Shown: positions 60,801-64,000 of the stretch, in pieces | Layout: the number at the start of each line of letters is the position of its first letter | Numbering within the stretch: the stretch's first letter is position 1 | NCBI RefSeq assembly: GCF_014650695.1 | Contig: NZ_BMVL01000002.1 | Coordinates: forward strand, 174,667-238,666 | DNA length: 64,000 nt | From: Streptomyces avidinii | GTDB taxonomy: Bacteria; Actinomycetota; Actinomycetes; Streptomycetales; Streptomycetaceae | Direction of reading: 5' to 3' | Notes under the pieces: generated by a model | What the model saw: the letters and a program-made list of their open reading frames with translations, nothing else | Told to the model about the DNA's origin: nothing | Databases searched by the model: none | Translations under genes and position numbers: made by a program

Positions 60801-60827
60801 GTCGGAGCCGTCCTTCCCATTTCGACA
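60801..60827 (-). promoter_or_regulatory. putative ECF42 promoter
   Basis: On the minus strand TGTCGA (60827-60822), 17 bases, then CGAC (60804-60801). This fits the TGTCGA / CGA(T/C) elements reported for ECF42, about 75 bp upstream of the DGPF gene. It implies self-activation of the pair. Confidence 0.65.
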
Positions 60828-60893
60828 CGTCGGCCGCGACCGCGCGACGCCTTCGCCCGGAGGCCATCCCGTACCGCCCAGTACGCTCATCGC

Positions 60894-61325
60894 ATGAAGA
60901 TCATCGACCTTGAGCCCGGCGACGGGCGGCTCACTGCCGACCTGCTCCCCGTGCTGCTCGAACTCCGTCCCCACCTCACCGAGGAGCTCTTCCTCCGGAT
61001 CCTCACGGAGGCACAGGGCCAGGGACTGCGCTTCACCGCGGCGTACGACGGGAACGGCGTGTGCGTGGGAGCCGCCGGCTGGCGGATCGTCGTCAACACC
61101 GCCAGTGTCCGATCGCTCTACGTCGACGACCTGGTCACCGCGGGCGCCGCCCGTTCCACCGGGGTGGGACACGCGCTGCTCGGGCACCTGGAGCGGCACG
61201 CGCTGACCGCGGGCTGCACCGCCCTCACCCTGGAATCCGGCACCCAGCGCACCGACGCGCACCGCTTCTACTTCCGCGAGCGGATGGCCGTGACCGCCTT
61301 CGCCTTCGAGAAGCCGCTCCCCTGA
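60894..61325 (+). CDS. GNAT family N-acetyltransferase
   Basis: A 143-residue GNAT: LLELRPHLTEELFLRILTEAQGQGLRFTAAY, VRSLYVDDLVTAGAARSTGVGHALLGHLE (acetyl-CoA loop) and LTLESGTQRTDAHRFYFRERMAVTAFAFEK, typical of a very common GNAT family with HRFY. ATG 60894 has no ribosome site and may be leaderless. Divergent from the DGPF-ECF42 unit. Confidence 0.88.
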   Translation: MKIIDLEPGDGRLTADLLPVLLELRPHLTEELFLRILTEAQGQGLRFTAAYDGNGVCVGAAGWRIVVNTASVRSLYVDDLVTAGAARSTGVGHALLGHLERHALTAGCTALTLESGTQRTDAHRFYFRERMAVTAFAFEKPLP

Positions 61326-61480
61326 GAAAGGCGCGGGTATGGCCCGGTCCGGGTGGGTCCGGACCGGTCCGGGCGGGCGCCGTGACCGAACCGTCGTCGC
61401 GTCGAGGCGTGATCGACCTCGTCGCAGGGGGCGTCACCTTGCTAGCTTCCTGCCCACGCCGACCCCGGAGGACCGATCTC

Positions 61481-62203
61481 ATGCCCGCATCCCGAGGCCC
61501 CCGCAGGGCCCTGAGCGCGGCTGCCGTGGCCGCCGTCCTGCTGGCGGGCGCCACCGGGTGCGAGGACGAGGCGGCCGAGCACCCGGTGGCGGCCTCCGTT
61601 TCCCCCTCCGTCGCGGCATCCGTGCCGGCGTCGGCCGATGCGTCGGCCTCCGCCTCGGGCTCGGCTGTGGCCTCCGCCTCGGTGCCCGCCTCCGCCTCGC
61701 CGTCGGCCCCTGCCTCCCCGCCGGGCCCGACCCGGGCCGCGACGCCGCCCCCCGCCCCGACGCGTCTCACGGTCGCGGTCGACACCCGGGGCGGGCGGCT
61801 GGCCCTCGTACGGGGCGGCGCCCCGCAGGAGTTCACCGTCACCCTGCGCAACGGCAACACCGCCGAGTACCGGCACCTGCTGGTCGCCCTCCAGATGGAG
61901 ATCCTGGTCGGCGAGCCCGGCACGCCGCAGGGCAGCGGGCCGGGCTTCCGGCTGGAGCGCCTCGACCCGGCCTCGGGCAGCTGGCGCCCGGCCGACCTCC
62001 GCATCGCCAATGACGCCAAACCGCCGTCCCAGTTCACCGGCGGCAGCCCGCTCGCCCGTGAGGCCGTCCGCGTCGAGCGCTACCGGCTGCGCGCGACGGC
62101 CGGCGGACCCACGGGCAGCAGCCCGGTCGTGGTGTCCGTCATCGACACGGACACCGACCACGAGGTCGCGGCCCATGCGGTCCTCGGCCACAGCACCGGC
62201 TAG
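61481..62203 (+). CDS. putative lipoprotein with Ala/Ser-rich linker
   Basis: A 240-residue lipoprotein: hydrophobic LSAAAVAAVLLAGATGC (Cys ~27), a long Ala/Ser/Pro linker (~30-90), then a domain with RLTVAVDTRGGRLALVRGGAPQEFTVTLRNG (Ig-like), LLVALQMEILVGEPG and VVVSVIDTDTDHEVAAHAVLG. No catalytic motif. GGAGGA precedes ATG 61481. Seems a secreted beta-sandwich of unknown role. Confidence 0.8.
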   Translation: MPASRGPRRALSAAAVAAVLLAGATGCEDEAAEHPVAASVSPSVAASVPASADASASASGSAVASASVPASASPSAPASPPGPTRAATPPPAPTRLTVAVDTRGGRLALVRGGAPQEFTVTLRNGNTAEYRHLLVALQMEILVGEPGTPQGSGPGFRLERLDPASGSWRPADLRIANDAKPPSQFTGGSPLAREAVRVERYRLRATAGGPTGSSPVVVSVIDTDTDHEVAAHAVLGHSTG

Positions 62204-62212
62204 GCCCACGGC

Positions 62213-62449
62213 CTAAGGGGTGGTCCAGGTGAACTTGCCGCCGCCGATCCACCGGACCACGTCCAGGTCGTCGAGGTCGTGAATCACGATCCCTGCCTCC
62301 GCGGCGATCAGCAGCACGTCCGTCATGGACATCGCCCTGCCGATGAACTCGCCGTCGACTTCCACGATGCGGAAGGGTGGGTTTGCGGGTTGCACCCCCA
62401 GGACGGTGATCCGCGCCGGGGACTCGTAAGGTGCCGAGCTTTCGGTCAT
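62213..62449 (-). CDS. small conserved-looking hypothetical protein
   Basis: A 78-residue protein (ESPARITVLGVQPANPPFRIVEVDGEFIGRAMSMTDVLLIAAEAGIVIHDLDD; ends GGGKFTWTTP). Longer frame to ATG 62524 (25 more residues) is possible and would be coupled to the acyltransferase stop 4 bp away. No family is recognised, but the sequence looks like one of the small proteins repeated across Streptomyces. Confidence 0.7.
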   Translation of the reverse strand: MTESSAPYESPARITVLGVQPANPPFRIVEVDGEFIGRAMSMTDVLLIAAEAGIVIHDLDDLDVVRWIGGGKFTWTTP

Positions 62450-62527
62450 GCGGAGACGGTCGCACGCCGTGGCCGGTGTCGGGCTCGGCGACACGTCCCT
62501 GAGCTCCGATCGGCTGCCCGACATGCC

Positions 62528-63190
62528 TCACGCCGTGCCCGCATCCACCTCCCCGAGGGCGGTGGCGGCGGTCCGCCAGGCGGCGGTGACCGCCTGGCGG
62601 GCACGGTCCGTCGCCTCCGGAACGCGGTCGGGCAGGTGCAGCGCCGAGCCGATGTGGACGTGGAAGCAGGGCCTGCGCAGAGGGGCGGTGACGACTCCGG
62701 CGAGCTGCTTGGCGCTGCCCCCGGAACAGAGGCGTCGGGCACCCGCCTGCCCGACGGGCACGACGGGGGCTCCCGTCGCGGCGGCGAGCCGGGCCAGGCC
62801 GCTTCGGAACGGCCCCGGAGCCGTCTCGCCGGCGTCGCGGCGTACGGGCAGCCCGCCTTCGCCGTAGAGCAGGACGCTGCGCCCCGAGGCGAGGGCGACC
62901 GCAGCGGCATCGAGGGAGTCTGCCGCGCGGGCGGTACCGCGGTGGACGGCGATATGACCCTCGCGGCGCAGGGCGGGACCGAGCAGCGGTACGCGCCACA
63001 GGCCGCTGGTGGCCAGGATGACCGGCTCGATCCCGTACCGGCGCAGGGCGGCGACCACGACGGCCGGGTCGGCGAGGGAGGTGTGGTTGGCGACCAGGAT
63101 GGCGCCCGGGGCGGTCCGCACCCCGGGGTCGGCGGTGACGGTCAGCCGCCCGAAGGCGGGTACGAGGGCGGCGGCGATTCGGCTGAGCAT
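62528..63190 (-). CDS. 1-acyl-glycerol-3-phosphate acyltransferase (PlsC family)
   Basis: A 220-residue PlsC-type enzyme: ILVANHTSLADPAVV (NHx4D motif with His and Asp), HIAVHRGTARAADSL (motif II region), VLLYGEGGLPVRR (motif III, E-G) and GAPVVPVGQAGARRL (motif IV). It transfers acyl chains to lysophosphatidic acid or a related lipid at the inner membrane face. The start is ATG 63190. Two palindromes lie upstream. Confidence 0.88.
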   Translation of the reverse strand: MLSRIAAALVPAFGRLTVTADPGVRTAPGAILVANHTSLADPAVVVAALRRYGIEPVILATSGLWRVPLLGPALRREGHIAVHRGTARAADSLDAAAVALASGRSVLLYGEGGLPVRRDAGETAPGPFRSGLARLAAATGAPVVPVGQAGARRLCSGGSAKQLAGVVTAPLRRPCFHVHIGSALHLPDRVPEATDRARQAVTAAWRTAATALGEVDAGTA

Positions 63191-63257
63191 GGACGGCCCC
63201 GTTCGGATGGTGTGGTGCGATGTGGCCCATGGTCGGCCAGTGGGGCGGGCGGGGTCA

Positions 63258-63294
63258 TGAGTAGGCGTACTCAGCGAATATGACCGAACGGTCA
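63258..63294. promoter_or_regulatory. two tandem palindromes upstream of plsC-like gene
   Basis: TGAGTA-GGCG-TACTCA at 63258-63273 and TGACCG-AA-CGGTCA at 63281-63294. The second resembles typical TetR-type operators. They lie between the minus-strand acyltransferase (start 63190) and the plus-strand gene at 63424 and could control either. Confidence 0.7.
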
Positions 63295-63318
63295 CAAGAT
63301 CCAGCGCGCGGAACGGGT

Positions 63319-63372
63319 GACCCGACGGGGGCATCTACCAGTGCGGCGAGGCCCCGTCGGGTCTCGCCGCAT
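63319..63372 (+). promoter_or_regulatory. two mutually exclusive leader stem-loops
   Basis: Stem A: 63319-63330 (GACCCGACGGGG) with 63352-63363. Stem B: 63341-63350 (core GCGGCGAG) with 63363-63372. They cannot both form because B's loop holds A's right arm. This attenuator-like layout sits ~50 bp before the acidic protein start. Confidence 0.6.
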
Positions 63373-63423
63373 GTATCGGCACGGTGTGAGCAGCAAGGCG
63401 GGGCTGGGATGAAGGCGGTAACG

Positions 63424-64000
63424 GTGGCGGGCGGTTCCTCGGACGACCCGGAGATCGAGGCGGAGACCCCCGTCCGGAAGGCGGAAGCCGAACCGACGGA
63501 CCCCGCGGACGCGCTCGAGAGCGCCGAGGCGGCGGCTGCCGGTGCTACTCGGCCCGAGGCCGGAACCGACGCCCGGCCCAAGGCCGAAGCCGGCCCCGAG
63601 GCGGAGCCCCGGGACGAGGCCGCGAATGCGCGGGAGGCCGAGGCGGAGTCCCGGGACGAGGCCGACGCACACACCGACGCCGGGCCCGCCGCGAACCCCC
63701 GCGGCGAAGCCGAACCCGATGACGAGGCACACTCCGACGCCGAGCCGAAGACCCGGGCCGAGGCTGCCCATCAGCCTGGCGTCGACGACGCGCGCGCGAC
63801 CGAGGCGGAGACCGGCAGCGAAGCTGCACTCGCCGAGGCCCAGCCGGAGGCGAAGGTCGCTCCCGACGCCGGGACGAACGCGCAGGCCGAGCCCGGGCAG
63901 TCCGGGACCGCGGGCGAGGCGACGGCCGAGCTCGGGGCCGGTCGGCCCGAGGCCGAGCCCGAGGCCGCCGCACCCAAGGCCCACGTCGGCCCCCGAACCG
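63424..64000 (+). CDS. acidic Ala/Glu/Pro-rich protein, N terminus (runs off window)
   Basis: An open frame with no stop up to the end of the window (192 codons). It is dominated by Ala, Glu, Pro and Asp, with loosely repeated EAEP, DEA and PEAE units, e.g. AEAEPTDPADALESAEA, and is expected to be disordered and strongly acidic. No signal peptide. Such N termini precede membrane segments and DD-peptidase domains in some Streptomyces proteins, but nothing here shows that. GTG 63424 follows GAAGG at 63411-63415; ATG 63409 is the alternative. Confidence 0.6.
   Translation, partial: MAGGSSDDPEIEAETPVRKAEAEPTDPADALESAEAAAAGATRPEAGTDARPKAEAGPEAEPRDEAANAREAEAESRDEADAHTDAGPAANPRGEAEPDDEAHSDAEPKTRAEAAHQPGVDDARATEAETGSEAALAEAQPEAKVAPDAGTNAQAEPGQSGTAGEATAELGAGRPEAEPEAAAPKAHVGPRT

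Noticed and set aside
1..64000. CRISPR arrays, rRNA genes, complete insertion sequences, integrase attachment sites
   Set aside because: None seen; only remnants of mobile DNA (27.7-27.9 kb), and the tRNA-fMet has no adjacent integrase or duplicated 3' end.

Overview
The window looks like chromosomal Streptomyces DNA: very high G+C with G/C-ending codons, GTG and TTG starts, a rodlin gene (a protein of the Streptomyces spore and aerial-hypha surface), DUF2690 and DUF4360 secreted proteins, a SoxR-type regulator, an ECF42/DGPF pair, and many secreted hydrolases and one-component regulators. It holds about 60 credible genes, one initiator tRNA, several strong terminators and a handful of decayed genes. 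No rRNA, CRISPR array or intact mobile element was seen.

Layout. 0-1.4 kb: the 3' end of a cyclodipeptide synthase overlapping a close relative of M. tuberculosis CYP121, i.e. the right edge of a cyclodipeptide cluster that extends to the left. 1.4-7.3 kb: alpha/beta hydrolase facing an HTH gene across a 26-bp palindrome, small secreted proteins (one with an LAS-type zinc peptidase signature), two LuxR-type regulators, and an AraC remnant cut by a lipoprotein gene. 7.3-20.6 kb: aminoglycoside-phosphotransferase-like kinase, a large Tat-exported propeller-amidohydrolase, small enzymes, a PAS-GAF-PP2C phosphatase, an ArsR-DUF2071 operon, a TIG-domain lipase and a GAP-family membrane protein. 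20.6-28 kb: a scarred, gene-poor segment with a truncated MMPL transporter, an orphan response regulator, a BRCT remnant, an IS5 transposase remnant and a G-rich tandem repeat.

28-41.6 kb: a YciO-like protein, an operon of one lipoprotein plus two tandem Ser/Thr kinases each fused to an extracellular amino-acid-binding-type receptor domain, a GH16-like protein, RNase HI, a SoxR/MFS pair with a clear SoxR box, a cold-shock gene with a leader hairpin, tRNA-fMet, an ECF sigma factor with membrane partner and a PIG-V-like mannosyltransferase. 41.7-49.8 kb: a serine hydrolase lacking its catalytic Lys, an orphan antitoxin, LysR next to a secreted M4-M28 double protease, and a receiver-like protein with Glu in place of the phosphorylated Asp.

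50-64 kb: a complete cyanate system (cynR divergent from cynT-cynS), an unusual tryptophan-dioxygenase-fold protein, rodlin, an acyl-CoA-ligase-like enzyme, a class C serine hydrolase, an ECF42 sigma factor overlapping its DGPF gene with a matching promoter, a PlsC acyltransferase, and the start of a very acidic Ala/Glu-rich protein that runs off the end behind two palindromes and two mutually exclusive hairpins. The clearest functional units are the CDPS-CYP121 pair, the SoxR-MFS unit, the cyn operon, the ECF42-DGPF unit and the kinase-receptor tandem.
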